Source of the DNA: Hydnum rufescens UP504 | Lineage: Eukaryota; Basidiomycota; Agaricomycetes; Cantharellales; Hydnaceae | NCBI GenBank assembly: GCA_014904985.1 | Contig: MU128916.1 | Span: 240,696-304,695, forward strand | Reading direction: 5' to 3' | DNA length: 64,000 bases | Shown here: positions 1 through 11,861 of the stretch, piece by piece | Numbering within the stretch: the first letter of the stretch is position 1 | Layout: each line of letters opens with the position of its first letter | Translations under genes and position numbers: made by a program | The notes under the pieces: generated by a model | The model's database searches: none | Told to the model about the DNA's origin: nothing | What the model saw: the letters and a program-made list of their open reading frames with translations, nothing else

Positions 1-112
1 GTGTCGATGTGCGTGTCCCCTTGTCGAAACCATCGATGGGAGGACAGGATGATATTGGACGACGAATAGGCAAGTGCATTTTGTTTTTTTCCATCCTGGA
101 ATCCTTTATCGT
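1..112 (+). pseudogene. Remnant MFS transporter exon plus start of its intron
   Basis: Bases 16 to about 110 match the penultimate-exon region of the MFS gene at 3652-3746 at roughly 90% identity, including the coded KPSMGGQDDIGRR stretch (with one change) and the following GC-type donor gcaagtgc. The next coding exon of the full gene (MLFSLCSIGALCGPP) is not found downstream of this copy. Bases 1-15 also differ from the corresponding bases of the full gene. I read this as the 3' end of a second, truncated or diverged MFS paralogue whose body would lie before the window, or as a small segmental duplication. Which of the two cannot be decided here. Confidence 0.6.
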
Positions 113-1716
113 TTTCCTTCCTTAATGGTTCTTACTTGAAATTCACACGTGACGCTATCCTTGTTTGTTGCAAACTGTTGATCATGTAATGCTCTGAGTG
201 TAGTGGCTGTCCGAATAGGGCGCACATGTGTGCCCTTCCAAGAACCGCCGATGTGATCTAACTTCTTTTTCCTTTTTTTTTTTTAGGCAATACAGGGTGG
301 TGATGAACAATGTGTGATAGTCAGGATCCAACATGTAGCGGACGGAACTCACATTGAGTCACATTCTTTTCTTTTTCGGAGAGAAAGAAGGCACCCTTGG
401 GAGTTTGTGTTTTTTTTCGCAGGAGTTGCCACCGCCGTCAGCACACTCTGCCCCCTTTTTGGTATGATAATTTTGTTGATAATTGTGTTGAATATGTATT
501 TCTTTGTTGCTTATCACTTATATAGACATCGTGTCGAGCAGAACTCGTGACCCTAGACATGGTGGTGATGAGACTGCGACAAACCAGCACTGCCACACAA
601 ATAATCGTAGCCGTTTCATAAGCCAAGCAGAAGATAGTACGGGAGGACGGCAACTCACACTTTCCGAACGTTGGTGGTATTGCTCTTAAACCAGGAAAAT
701 CTGGGCGAGCCAAAAATGAGCCAGGAAAACTACCAAACATTATCCAGATCGCTAATACTGTTCGAGAGATAGCAAATGGGGCAAGGGTGGAAGTCACTGA
801 CAGCATTGTTGATGCTCACGAGGCCTTGACACCACATATATCATTGAAAGTGCCGTGAGTTAGTCGCCCCGAAGCACTAATTGGATTTCAAGTCCGACGG
901 GAAGCCGACCAGGGGCCACAAGCGGACTCAAGCCGAGTCGCCGCACAGCGATATTCATATCGATAGGGAAATTCAATTTTTGTGGCTGGTTTGATCCACT
1001 CAGCGAGGTGTCCGGGCCCATATGTAATTCGAGAGGTCATGTGCTTTACGGAAAACGCCGACCCCTTGTTTTCTCATCTCTGCACTCTGCAACCATGCCT
1101 GTCGCCAGAACTCGATTCCAGGAGTCTTGTGGCCGCCACTAGCTGGCCTGAGAATTCCTCATTGTGGTTTGGTTGGACCGGCTACTCGTGCAGATCATGG
1201 GGTGGGACCCCGGAACACAGCTCTTCAATTCTTCACAAATCTTTGGGTGGCAACAAAATCAAACTTCCCTACTAGCGATATGAGTTTGTAACATTACAGT
1301 ACCGCTCTTTCTAAATGGCGCAACCAATTACAGTAAGTTCTTCATTTTTTAAGGTACCAAATCAATCACATGACTACCCTTACCGGTACCTTCCGTATGC
1401 AATCTTACACAAGGGTGCGTGAGACGTAGCACTTGGAAATGGAGGTGAACAGTGGCTGCAGGTACAAATGGACTGCAGTTTGTTTGTTTGACACCGTGAT
1501 TTACTCAACGTCAGTTCGTGCTCGCAGATCTGGAATGGTGTATCCGGTGTCTCCCACACCAAGTATATTTCTTCTGGGTCCCAGTCTCCTGGTCACCTAC
1601 ATGCTTCCCTGGCTTCCCTGGTCGTTTGATTACTGGGGGTGCCGACTTCGGCAATTGGATCACACTTATGAGCCTCCAGGCCCACTTTGTTCCGCTTATT
1701 TCTCTGGCCCCGCTCC
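113..1716. other. Unassigned region upstream of the MFS gene
   Basis: No gene is recognised over this 1.6 kb. A T-run resembling a polypyrimidine tract and acceptor lies near 270-285. An open stretch from about 616 to 858 (+) reads as a plausible protein fragment ending in stop at 858 (it contains GRAKNEPGKLPNIIQIANTV and REIANGARVEVTDSIVDAHE) but has no start codon and no family I can name. Bases 860-1716 hold only short ORFs without recognisable motifs and presumably include the promoter of the MFS gene. Confidence 0.4.
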
Positions 1717-4151
1717 ATGACTGCTCCTGACCTCGACGACGAGAAACTCCCGTCCGCTGTCGATCAAGCGCCCTCGCCTATTGATGGGGACATAACCCTG
1801 GAGGCAGGGCCTTATCTGCAAGGAGAGGACCAGAGCCAGAAAGATGGGGAGTTTTCTCCTGCTCGTATAGAGGCCCCACCACTTTCTCCAGACGAAATAT
1901 ACTTCCCAGAAGGAGGACTTCGAGCTTGGTCTGTTCTCTTCGGTGTAAGTCCCCACCCTTCACAACGTGACTTCTAGTCACATTCACCCCTTCCTTTAGT
2001 CGGCTCTGCTAGCATTCTCTACGTGAGTTTATTTTCAACTCCACACTGCGACCAACCATCCTTATCCACCCGTGTAATATTCAAGTTTCGGTTTTGTGAA
2101 CGCGTGGGTATGTAAGGTTTCGATTGTCAAACTTCCTCGATTATAATATCTCTTTCACAGGGTGTGCGTACACCACGGCCCAATATTCATATTCAGACCT
2201 TGAGCAGATGATGGAATGATAGGTCTTCCAAGAATATTATCAGAGAACTTTGCTCAAGGATCAGTCCCACTCTACGATGTGAGCATTCGTTTGTGCTTCG
2301 ACTCTCTGCACGGGGACTGTGAAGTAATCGTATTTCATAGAGCCTGGATCGGCTCCGTCCAAGTACGTTTCTCGTTATTTCCTGCCTATAAGGCTTCCTG
2401 AAAATTACTGAATTTCATTTCGAAGTACTGCCTTGTCTTCTTCCCGGTACATATACTTATCATTCTCCTCGTTCTCACTCTGAGCTCCTCGGCGGTTTTT
2501 CAGGGTCTTGTCAGTGGGCGACTATTTGACATCGGATATCTACGTGGTCCATTGTTCTTGGCATCAGTTTTTTTTATCTTTTGTGTCTTCATGATTGCAC
2601 AATGCACTGAGTACTGGCAGCTCATGATCGTCCACGGAATATCTCTTGGAGTGCGTCTTTGTCGCTCTCTGATCCCGTCTTACGTACGGTCCTCACCTGT
2701 ATTCCCCCTCTCTTTCAGATCGCCTCCGGTTTCCTTTGGGGTCCCGCAATGCCAGTCGTGTCCCATTATTGTCAGCAATTTCGCTTATTTACTTGATTGT
2801 GAATTCACACTCTATGTGGTGCCAAACAGTCTATAAACGGAGAGGACTGGCTTATGGAATTGCGACCATAGGGTCAAGCGCGGGCGGTACGGTATTACCC
2901 ATAGCCGTAAGGAGACTCTTACCAGTCGTGGGGTAAGTCGTGTATTCCATTGATTTGATTCCTCCCCACTTCCCCCTTATCCGGACCGCTTCTGAAACAA
3001 ATGCGTATAGATTCCGATGGACTATGCGTATCATGGCTTTCCTCTTCGTTGCCACCCTGGGGATCGCGAACATCACACTACGGCGTCGCCTGCCGCCCAA
3101 GAATGCCAAGGGAGGCTTGTTCAATTTTCCTGCCTTCAAAAACATGCCATACACATTGTACACAGCATCTGCTTGTATTGGATTTCTGGGGATTTACACT
3201 GGTGCGCGCGCAAATCTGCCTTCATATAGTACCACAACCGCCGCCTGCCTCGTTTTTTTTTTCTTGGGTCCCCACTTACTGTACCCTTTGCGGTAAGCAG
3301 TGCTCATCTATATCGATTCCGCGGCGGTAGCAGCGGGAATCGATCCTGATATCTCGTTCTACTTGGTCGCAATCGCCAACGCCTCATCAACCTTGGGACG
3401 CCTCGGCCCAGGCTTGTTAGCCAACCGGCTTGGCGCCGTGAATATCCTCGTCTTCTTCGCCTCCATCGCAGGGATAATGACCTTTGCGTGGCCATTTGCC
3501 AAGACTCTTGCGAGTTTGCTTGCCATCGCCATCTTATACGGGTACGAGGATGATGAAACAATACGCTGTCAGATGAATTGATTATCCACTTGGGTTGGGG
3601 GGCTTGATTTCGTTAGGATATCGTCCGGGGCCTTCGTAGCTCAGTTCCTACTCCCCTTGTCGAAACCCTCGATGGGAGGACAGGATGATATTGGACGACG
3701 AATAGGCAAGTGCATTTTATTTCTTTTCCATTCTGGAATCGTTTATTGTCTCCCCCTGCTTTATTATAATGATCTACTGAATACACGGCGCATCCTTTTT
3801 TTTTTTTTCCAACTTTGATCAGGTATGCTCTTCAGCCTATGCTCGATAGGTGCCTTGTGTGGCCCTCCAATATCCGGGGTGATCCACGATAGCGCTGGGG
3901 GGTATGCTGCTGTAGGGTATTATGCTGGTGAGTTCGGTTTTTCTCCTTGACCTTTTTTTTTCCTCTCTTTCTTTTTAAAATGTTGTCACACCTCGTTTCT
4001 CCCTTTTCCCTTTTCCGAATCGCACGGGTGCAGCGCTGACAGTGATCGCTGATGGCAACTTTTTGGCGCAGGTTCTATGATTATTCTTGGCTGTGCTTTG
4101 ATGCTTGCGTCAAAGGTTGTCGCCACGGGGAGGATCGGTGGCTTGTTCTAG
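1717..4151 (+). CDS. MFS transporter, monocarboxylate-permease-like, 14 exons
   Basis: This is a major facilitator of the fungal MCT (monocarboxylate/riboflavin permease-like) group. Proposed exons: 1717-1944, 2000-2032, 2086-2107, 2223-2278, 2341-2362, 2426-2446, 2504-2650, 2719-2770, 2830-2932, 3011-3201, 3301-3541, 3617-3705, 3823-3927, 4072-4151. An acidic cytosolic N-terminus (MTAPDLDDEKLPS) leads to FPEGGLRAWSVLFG, the usual entry to TM1. Family blocks follow: STFGFVNAW, VFQEYYQRTLLKDQS, AWIGSVQYCLVFFPG, SGRLFDIGYLRGP, YKRRGLAYGIATIGSSAGGT, NASSTLGRLGPGLLANRLG and GALCGPPISGVIHDSAGGY. The stop follows ATGRIGGLF. The intron after 3705 begins with GC, not GT. The usual Gly between NAW and VFQ is missing, so the exon 3/4 junction is least certain. 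The substrate cannot be told from sequence. An in-frame ATG at 1687 could add ten residues. Confidence 0.87.
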
Positions 4152-4841
4152 ATGATGATGAACACGCCTTTTTGTTCTTCATATTGTAACCAAGTGAACG
4201 TGAACATGTGTTTCCTCTCTGGCCACGCCAGGTGCTGTACCCTAGATGTATAAAGGCTGTACACTGATGTATAAACAGGTGGTTTCAATTCCTAATTATA
4301 AGGGGCCTCTTCTGACTTGGTCGCGATGGTGGCTTCGATGTTGCATTTGGGTGATGCTGTTTATTGTGTGCCTTTCTTTAAAAAAAATTTGAGCGCAAAT
4401 AAAGGTATAACGAGGCTACTATTCACGACCCATTGCAAGTACAAGATATCCTCACAACATATGACCATGAGACAGAACATATGAGTATGGGACCAGGAAG
4501 AGAAAACAAAGAAAAACGTTGATGATGGAAAGGTTTGCATTAGGATACTACACATGGCAGAGCTGTGGACAGTGCTTGCTCTGCGGGTATAAGCAAGTAT
4601 TGTTGATCAATGATCCGACAGTGCACTTTGGCGATGGAGAGAAAAAAGAAGATTTGTCAAAGAAATTATTGCCAGATCGTCGTTCTGGCGCTCGGCTATA
4701 CTAGTACATTATTCTGCAAGGGTTACGAAAGGTTAGCATCATTGTGCAGCACATAGACCATTCCACGAGAACAGAACGATAAAAATCGGATAAAAAATTC
4801 CGAACCTGGGGCGGGGCGTCCGCGGTTTCAATTCAATCAGA
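4152..4841. other. Convergent intergenic region (MFS / SLM1-like 3' ends)
   Basis: This lies between two genes that end toward each other, so it holds both 3' UTRs. It is AT-rich, with A-runs near 4381 and 4625. I see no convincing coding sequence; the short ORFs here lack splice context and motifs. Confidence 0.5.
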
Positions 4842-6991
4842 TTACTGAATGAGCTCTTTGAACCTCGACATCAAGCCCCCGCCACCAGGGGCGCTGTTCG
4901 GTGCGATACTAACAGGGGATGAGATGATGGGTTCATCCTTGGTAAAGGTCTCGACAGGGCCGGGCGTAGGCGACGAGACTTCGACAGGAGCCGGGCCAGC
5001 TTCTTCATGGTCATCGCCGCCTGCCTCATCCGTCCCCCTATGATAACCTTCTCCAACACCTAGAGGCGACGATACATCATGATATTCCTCACCATTAGCT
5101 CTAGTTTCAGCTGCTGCGCCCGTTGAGGTCGTAGGCTCGCCACGAGGCTCTTGGCCCTCCGGGGCTTTCTCTTGTTTCCGGCTCAACTTACGCGTCAGTC
5201 CATTGTCACCTGAGGGCCCTGCACTCGATCCGCCAAGACCGTCTCCTTTCTTGTCAATCTGAACAGGGATGTGAGAAATGCAAGGATAATACAAAAGGAA
5301 GACACCAGGCAGATACGTACAAGATATCCACCGGGGCCAACTTCGATGCCCGACTCCTTAATGGGTTGGGAGTACGCAGGGACTGCCTCATCATGTGTGA
5401 GGTGATCGGCAACAACGTGATAATGATCCTCGTCATCCTCCTCCACATCTTCTTCCTCGATAGAGCTTCCCTCATCCTCGTCTTCCTCGTCCTCGCTAAG
5501 ATAACCGGCACTGCGCACCGCAGCAGCCACGGGCCCACTCCTCTCTATGGCCTCGCTAGCGACGAGGTAACGGGCAACTAGCATCCTAAGATCATTCCAC
5601 CACTCCATAAGCTCCTCGTGGCTCCTCGCACGGAAAGTGTAGGCGCTCTGGGAGCGCTTCCCAAGGATACTTGTGGATTTCTGTAGGCCCGAAGCATCCT
5701 TCTTTCCTTCGACGTGGAATTTGTGCGACTTCGCGGTCGTCGCGGACGAAGGCGGTCCGAGTGTGCACGCCGGGAGAAACAAGGAGAAGGTGGGGGAGTT
5801 CTGTGCAAGGGGGTCCGAACTAGCATATTCGTGCAAATATCCTGCAGGCGTAAGAACGAAATACGACTCTCGGTACGAACGCGTGAAACGCCGCTTGCGC
5901 TCGAGCATTCCCACGTGGACAGGGACAACGGAGGGATCTTCTTTGGAGGGATAGTCAATGTGCTCGGGATTCCGAAGGGGTGTGTCTGGGTCAAGGAGGT
6001 GGTCCGAACGGGCAGCAAATGCGATCCATTCGCGATCGGGGGTCAGGACGGAGAAGTTTTGCCCAAGTCCACGCCAGGTATCTTGAACCGAAGCGGACAT
6101 GCGTGACTGCCATTCGTCGAAAGTTTGCCAGGACGACTGCAACGAGCGCACAATTCCTTCTTCGAAGTGAGCTGAGTTCTGCTGCATAATGATGATGGAC
6201 TTTTGCAAGGCATTCTCCTCATTGACCTAGAAGACTATCTGATTCGAATACTGGACATACCCCCATAAAAATTGGAGGGACTCGCCTGTCTCTGGAGCTG
6301 TTTCAAAACGAGTTGATTCTGGCAATAAGGATCCTCTTTGGCGGTCACAGCCATGGGGGTGTTCTTGTAAAGAGATATGGCTCGTGCAAGGTCAGAGACG
6401 TGCTTGGTAGATAATTCACGTTCTTTGGCCACGCCGCTAGCGAGTCTACCAGTGTCATTCTGGACGTTTTTGATATGCGCTTTGATTTCGAAACGGAGTT
6501 TCTGAAGGTGTTGGACAATAGATCCTTCGATGGTCTTCCCGAGATTGGCATGATGATCAGCGATAATGCGCGTCTTGTCTCGAATGTTGTAATAAACATC
6601 CTGAAGTCCTTCTTCACCGAGAAACTGATTCCCCGCTTTGAAAGGAACTTGAATGACAGCGCCTAGTTTGGTGAGCTCCTTGGCAGTATTGTTCTCTATG
6701 TCGGCAATACCCTCAAAGTAAGCGATGAGTTGTTTGGTGATCGCCTTCCAAGCCGTAAATCTAGTAAAGGACCAGAAATGTTCAGGGGAGTGCCCTCTCG
6801 GTGAGAGAGGAAACCCACCGCTCGATGAGGACATCGCTAGGCCGGAGTTCATGCGGAGTAGTGTTCTTCTTGATCAGGGCTTGGTTACGCGACATAGTTG
6901 AACGACGTGAGACTGAGGTTGCGCGAGAAATGGAGTGGGCATCGTCGCCGACACCACGTTGAAGAAGGGATCCACCATTGTGAATAGACAT
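4842..6991 (-). CDS. SLM1/SLM2-like PH and BAR-type membrane adaptor
   Basis: Exons on the minus strand: 6991-6819, 6760-6261, 6226-5321, 5258-4842. The N-terminus (MSIHNGGSLLQRGVG) leads to RPSDVLIERFTAWKAITKQLIAYFEGIADIE, the start of an F-BAR-like coiled-coil domain. That domain runs through NFYG and VNEENALQKSIIIMQQNSAH. A PH domain follows: GMLERKRRFTRSYRESYFVLTPAGYLHEY, then AYTFRARSHEELMEWWNDLR. The tail is acidic and Ser/Pro/Gly-rich, ending MSRFKELIQ. In yeast, Slm1/Slm2 bind PI(4,5)P2 at the plasma membrane and recruit Ypk1 to TORC2 at eisosomes; the same role is inferred here. The intron between 6260 and 6227 would be only 34 nt. An alternative start lies inside exon 1. Domain order and length fit the family well. 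Confidence 0.85.
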
Positions 6992-7992
6992 TTAGGTCAA
7001 GGAGAGGGCGTGGGGGTTCGAGGAAATGCACTGTTGTCCGCTCTTTTTATGGTTGGTGCGAGGCCGATGACGTTGAAAGGATTGCTTCCGGAGCGGAATT
7101 TCCCTTGTTTCACGTGGAGTGGTGCTCCGCCCTCATCCCTTATCCCGACCACGGCAGCCTGACGCAGTATATAAATAAGATTTCCTCCTTATCCCGACCC
7201 AGCTGCTGAGCTTTCATGGCTGTGGAAGTGAGCCTTTGTGCTAGAAAATAATACCATTATTTTTCGGGTTTTTCCCGGGGGTGAGTAGTCATTATCCACC
7301 AGGGTTACCGTTAGTTGTGAAGATTTTTAATTGTTTTGGAAGAGAGACATGCCACTCTGGAGGCAGCACAGGGGGTTAAGGAATATGGAGACTTTTCAAA
7401 ACAATTTGGGTTAATTCAAGAGTTCCTGCTTCATGGTGTTGTGCTCTCTTCCAGTCATCATCATTCATCGTGGGAATCTAAATTAAGGATTTAGGATGCT
7501 TCCATCAAGTGTCTCAGACATTAGTACTCATTTCGGACATCATTGTAGGATTGCCAAGATTCTGGAACAGCGGGATTTTAGTGTTACCGTGGACGCCAGT
7601 CCTTTTTAAAAGAAAGCCTCATGGCATGATCATCACATCAATACCTGCCTCAAACTTGTCGACTTCCAATATTTTAATGCATTCTTTTCATCCTGCGGAA
7701 AAAATCGTAGGTAACAAGAAAGAAAAACGACGACTCCACTCCACTCAACTCAATTCAGTCGAGCTAGTGGCGGAAACCTCCTGGGGGTTTACATCTGGCT
7801 CGTAGCTGTTCAAAGATGCAGAAACTTGCAAAGTATTGTGGCTCGACGGAAGCAAGAACCGGCATTTTCCTCCTCCTCGCGTGACCCCTGATAGTCACCA
7901 TTTATGTACAATCTTTTGCTGTAATCTTGGACATCTCTTGCTTGTCCGGCCTCCCCTTTGGACTTTCTCCTCTTCGCTATTCGTGCGGCATC
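6992..7992. promoter_or_regulatory. Divergent promoter region, SLM1-like (-) / arrestin (+)
   Basis: This 1-kb stretch separates two start codons facing away from each other. It is AT-rich around 7230-7720 and contains no exon I can support. An in-frame upstream ATG at 7927 could extend the arrestin gene by 22 residues, but that extension has no arrestin similarity. Confidence 0.4.
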
Positions 7993-10900
7993 ATGAACGA
8001 GACATCGTATCATCCAAAATTACATGTGAGTATCACACTGGGGACCAAGGTTTTCGTAGCTGGGGAAGACGCGTATGGAAAAGTAGAGCTCTCCTGCAAT
8101 TCGGAGAGCATTGGTCTTCGCGCGATTCGTGTTGTACTCACAGGCGTTCAACGTCCGTTGGTTTCCTACATTATATTGATAGGTCTAGCGAAAATCATCT
8201 TCAACACTTTCAGAGCTCACATCCAAGTACCATGCTGCAACGTCCACATTCATCGAGACGCCACGCATCTTCCAGGATATTGGCCTTCCTCCATCCAATG
8301 CGGTAATCACCCACTCGACAAATGCTGATCTCGATCTTCCTCCTGATTATTACCCCGCCCGTAAGGGCCAAACAACATTCTTTTTCCGATTTCCCCTTCC
8401 TGCATCGTCGCCTTCTGCCATCACTTTTGGAAATGGGTTGGCTCGTGTAACATATAAAGTCAAGGCTGGTGTTGAAGTCTTCTGGAACGGAGAGAGGCGT
8501 CTGGTGGTCGACTCTCGAGAAATTGATGTAGTGGAGGCTCTCGATGAAGAGACCCCAATGACAGACCTTGGTCATGCTGTTGTTGGAGATGGGGGCCGTA
8601 TCTGGGCCCACGCAAGAATTATGGGTGGCGTGTGTATTTCGGGACGCGCGGCGTGCTGCGTGCTTCATATTAAGAATAATTCCACAAGGAAGGCAAGTTT
8701 GCATGTTTCTGAGAAATACAGGTACTTATCGTTTACGGATAGATTTCTGGTGTAACATTAAATCTTTCGCGCAAACTGCATATTGAACGTCCTCCAACAG
8801 ATATCACTGGGATTGAGATTTCAGATTCCCTCCTTAGCATCCCCTTCCGTGGCCCCGCCTACACTGTCCAAGCATTTTCTGAAGGGGTGGCTAATCTGGT
8901 ATTCACAATCCCCCGAAACACACGAGGCGTTAAGGCCGGGCTGCGAGAGAATGCCGAGGGGAATCCCAATGTTGTGAAGAAAAGTTTGTTTGATATCCAA
9001 TGTAATCTAATCGTTCGGTTGGGAACGGGGTTTACCACGTACGTTTTATGCTCGCCTTCTGCATGCGCCATCATTCAATCTACTTTATAATCAGCCCTGG
9101 CCTGGAGATCCCCGTCCCGATGCGAATATACCACCCATCTGCGATACCGCCAGCTCTGCAACCCCCCGATTCTCCCGTCTCTGCCGATGCCGGGGATCGG
9201 CCCTATAGCCCTCTTGTGACTCCCGCGCGCTCTGTGCAAGAACGCGCCTTTGCTGCGCCACCGTCTCCTCAATTCGTTCCACATCTGCTTTCTCCTAGAC
9301 CCCACGATGAGCAGGTCAACCTTCCAATATCTGCGTATTCTCCAACCCAAGCGGTGCCGTACTCTCTTGATCCAGCGGGCCATGCACCATCTACAACCTT
9401 ATATCAGTACCCGTGGACATCATCTCCCCATACCCCCCTCCATTCGTTCAGAGCCAACCATCCAACGGATATGACCAAGGCTCCGTGTTCCCCCAAATGT
9501 TCCCCGAGTCCCAGGCGCACTATCCCATTCGAGCCTTAAGCGCCGATCCGTATACAAGTCAACCCCCTGCTCACCATGTAGTCCATCTCCTTCCACCTCG
9601 GTTTGTTTCCCCTGGAGTGTTGCATGTGCCATCACCGGCGGACCAGGTACGACGAGGCTTGGATGATAGTGGAGAACCAGGGGATCGAGCCACTAGGATA
9701 TCACAGCACCTCCGCCTGTCTTCAAGGCATCGCTCTGTCTCTCCACCACGGAGTCAATATGTAATTAGATCGCGGTCGCCAACTGCATTCAATGTGGACG
9801 TTTCTGTGGGCCATTCGGATGCCTATGGTAACCACAATTCGAATAACACCATTACTGCCGAACAGCCTCCTCCTGTTCCTACCTCCCCCCTTCTCTCCCC
9901 CATTCTCTCCCCACGGCCCATTCATTCACCGAACCACACATTCTCGAGCGATAACCTTGACAGCTCCAGTAACCCAGGGGGTCGAAGTCCCCGTGTCGAA
10001 GAACTTGAGCGTCTCGTGTCAGAGTCCACTGGAAAGACCTCTGAACATGATGGTGAGGAGGATAATCATTCCCCGCCCGCACCTCCTGATGTCCAACCGA
10101 GTGAATATCTGTACCTGCCTCTAATCAGTGGGATTGATAAGACCCTCCCACACCGCCCTATGACCCGTGATGACATCGCCACTCGTGTCCGAGGATTACC
10201 TGCCGCTATGGACATATTCTCTGGGGTTGATGCAGTACAAAAGGCCATCGTGCCCCCGTCCAATTCTAACGCATCCTTGAACACTCCCTCATCACCGTCA
10301 CCAGAGGAGGTTGGTGGTCTCACCCTGTTGGAACGACGATTACTATCACGTGCGGTTGCCATGCCTGAATTCACACAAGAGAGGCGTTCCGATGACCTTC
10401 ATCGGGAAGTAGACGAGGGAAAGGCCCTCGCTAGAGCAGAGGCCTCACCAGGATCTCAGAATGTTGAGGATCATAACACGCCCTCTCGTTCTCTTCCTTG
10501 GACTATTCGACTATCTGCGGCAGAAACACCTGGAGAGTCTCGAAGGTCTGCTATCCGGGAAATGCGCAGCGAAGCCAACGCACGTGTGACGGAGTGGCTA
10601 ACTAGAGAGAAGACCGCGAAACAGTCCCTCGAGCGTGACTTCAATTCTCGTCGGAAGAATGTGGGGCCCGCCAACAGGAACCAGGGTGGCCTTAACTCCG
10701 TGTTCAAGGCCGACGAGCCATCTACAGCCCGGAGTCCCTCTGGCTCTTCTCTCCCTCCTTACGAGGCTCAAGTACATGTTCCAAGGATTGACGAAGCTCT
10801 CGGGACTGCAAAACCCCCCCCTGGTGTCAAGGTGTCTCCTACTGTTGCCATCTCCCAGGAACGCATGTCGGCCAATACAGAACCGGGAGCATTGGGTCAA

Positions 10901-11596
10901 AAACACTTAGCACCGCGACCAGACCCTCATGTATGTCACCGTGGCCTGCGGTATTATCCACTGACCTCCCTCTGATACTTTCCTCCGCATATTACCTAGG
11001 CCGCTTTGGCTCAGGAAGTGAAACCTCCTTTCTTCAAATTACCCGCTTACCCCCCTCCTCTTCCTCAGACGGCATCTGGGGGTGCGAACCACGATGTTCG
11101 CTCTGCAAGGGGAGGGCGCGGTGGTATTGTAACATCTGTGGCCTCATTATGGGGTAATATCCCCAATGGCCCCAAAGAAGCGATTCCTCCAGTCGAAGAG
11201 CCAGACGGACATTCTAGGCACCGGGTAGACGCGCCTCAGAACATCAATACCGGATTCAAGAAATCTGTCCTTCCCCTTGATACTATAAGAAAGACAGCTG
11301 ACACTCAAGGACCATCGCCCTCGCATCCTGGTGGAAAAGATCGCCCAGAGAAACCTTCAGCTATGATATTAAAGCAGCCCCCGCTTGTAGGCCTTGTCAA
11401 TGGGACTGTGGGGCGCCCGGTCTTGTCTTCTGCTGCAACTCTTGCCCGACCTATGCCACGGAGGGTCGGCCCGGTGACGTCCCCCCTGTTCTCCCAACCT
11501 CAAGAACAAGTGCTGGGAGCCAGGTCTCGCCCGGAGAATCCGCCGGCTGTTGGGCGAGCGCGTTTGCGGGAGCTCATCGAGCGGTACCAGAATTAA
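7993..11596 (+). CDS. Alpha-arrestin (ART/Rim8-type) trafficking adaptor
   Basis: Proposed exons: 7993-8152, 8214-8692, 8743-9038, 9095-10930 (with a frame break), 11000-11596. The arrestin N fold reads PKLHVSITLGTKVFVAGEDAYGKVELS, IRVVLTGVQ, LTSKYHAATSTFIETPRIFQ and TTFFFRFPLPAS. The arrestin C fold runs from IWAHARIM to NPNVVKKSLFDIQCNLIVRLG. A very long Pro/Ser-rich, probably disordered tail follows and ends RARLRELIERYQN. It contains LPPYEA near 10760, an L/P-P-x-Y motif of the kind WW domains of Rsp5-type ubiquitin ligases bind. Yeast relatives route membrane proteins to Rsp5 for endocytosis or act in pH signalling. The intron after 8692 begins with GC. The reading frame changes between 9370 and 9540, most simply at the C-run 9433-9438; a 47-nt intron (9407-9453) is the alternative. 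Confidence 0.83.
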
Positions 11597-11861
11597 ATAT
11601 CTAATGCTATGTATGGATGCATGTAACAACAATCTCCTGTGGCTCCAGTCTATTTTATTGTGGACATGTAGTCTCAGCCCCCAAAGCGGTACACCATGGG
11701 GTCCGTGCAAGAATCCGGGTATTGGTGTGGAGGAACCGTTCCTCAGAAGATCTGAAATGAAGGAGCGAGGCGCTTGCTTATGGCCGCCACCTCGCTTGTA
11801 TATCAACTTCCTCAAAATGCATTATTCTGCACACCCAAAAGAGCCAGTCCTCTGATGGGGG
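11597..11861. other. Convergent 3' region
   Basis: This short interval lies between the arrestin and dehydratase 3' ends. It holds no recognisable coding sequence and presumably carries the two 3' UTRs. Confidence 0.4.

Noticed and set aside
982..1275. 97-residue plus-strand ORF
   Set aside because: Cys/Trp/Ser-rich composition, no family motif, and no splice context; it looks like chance.
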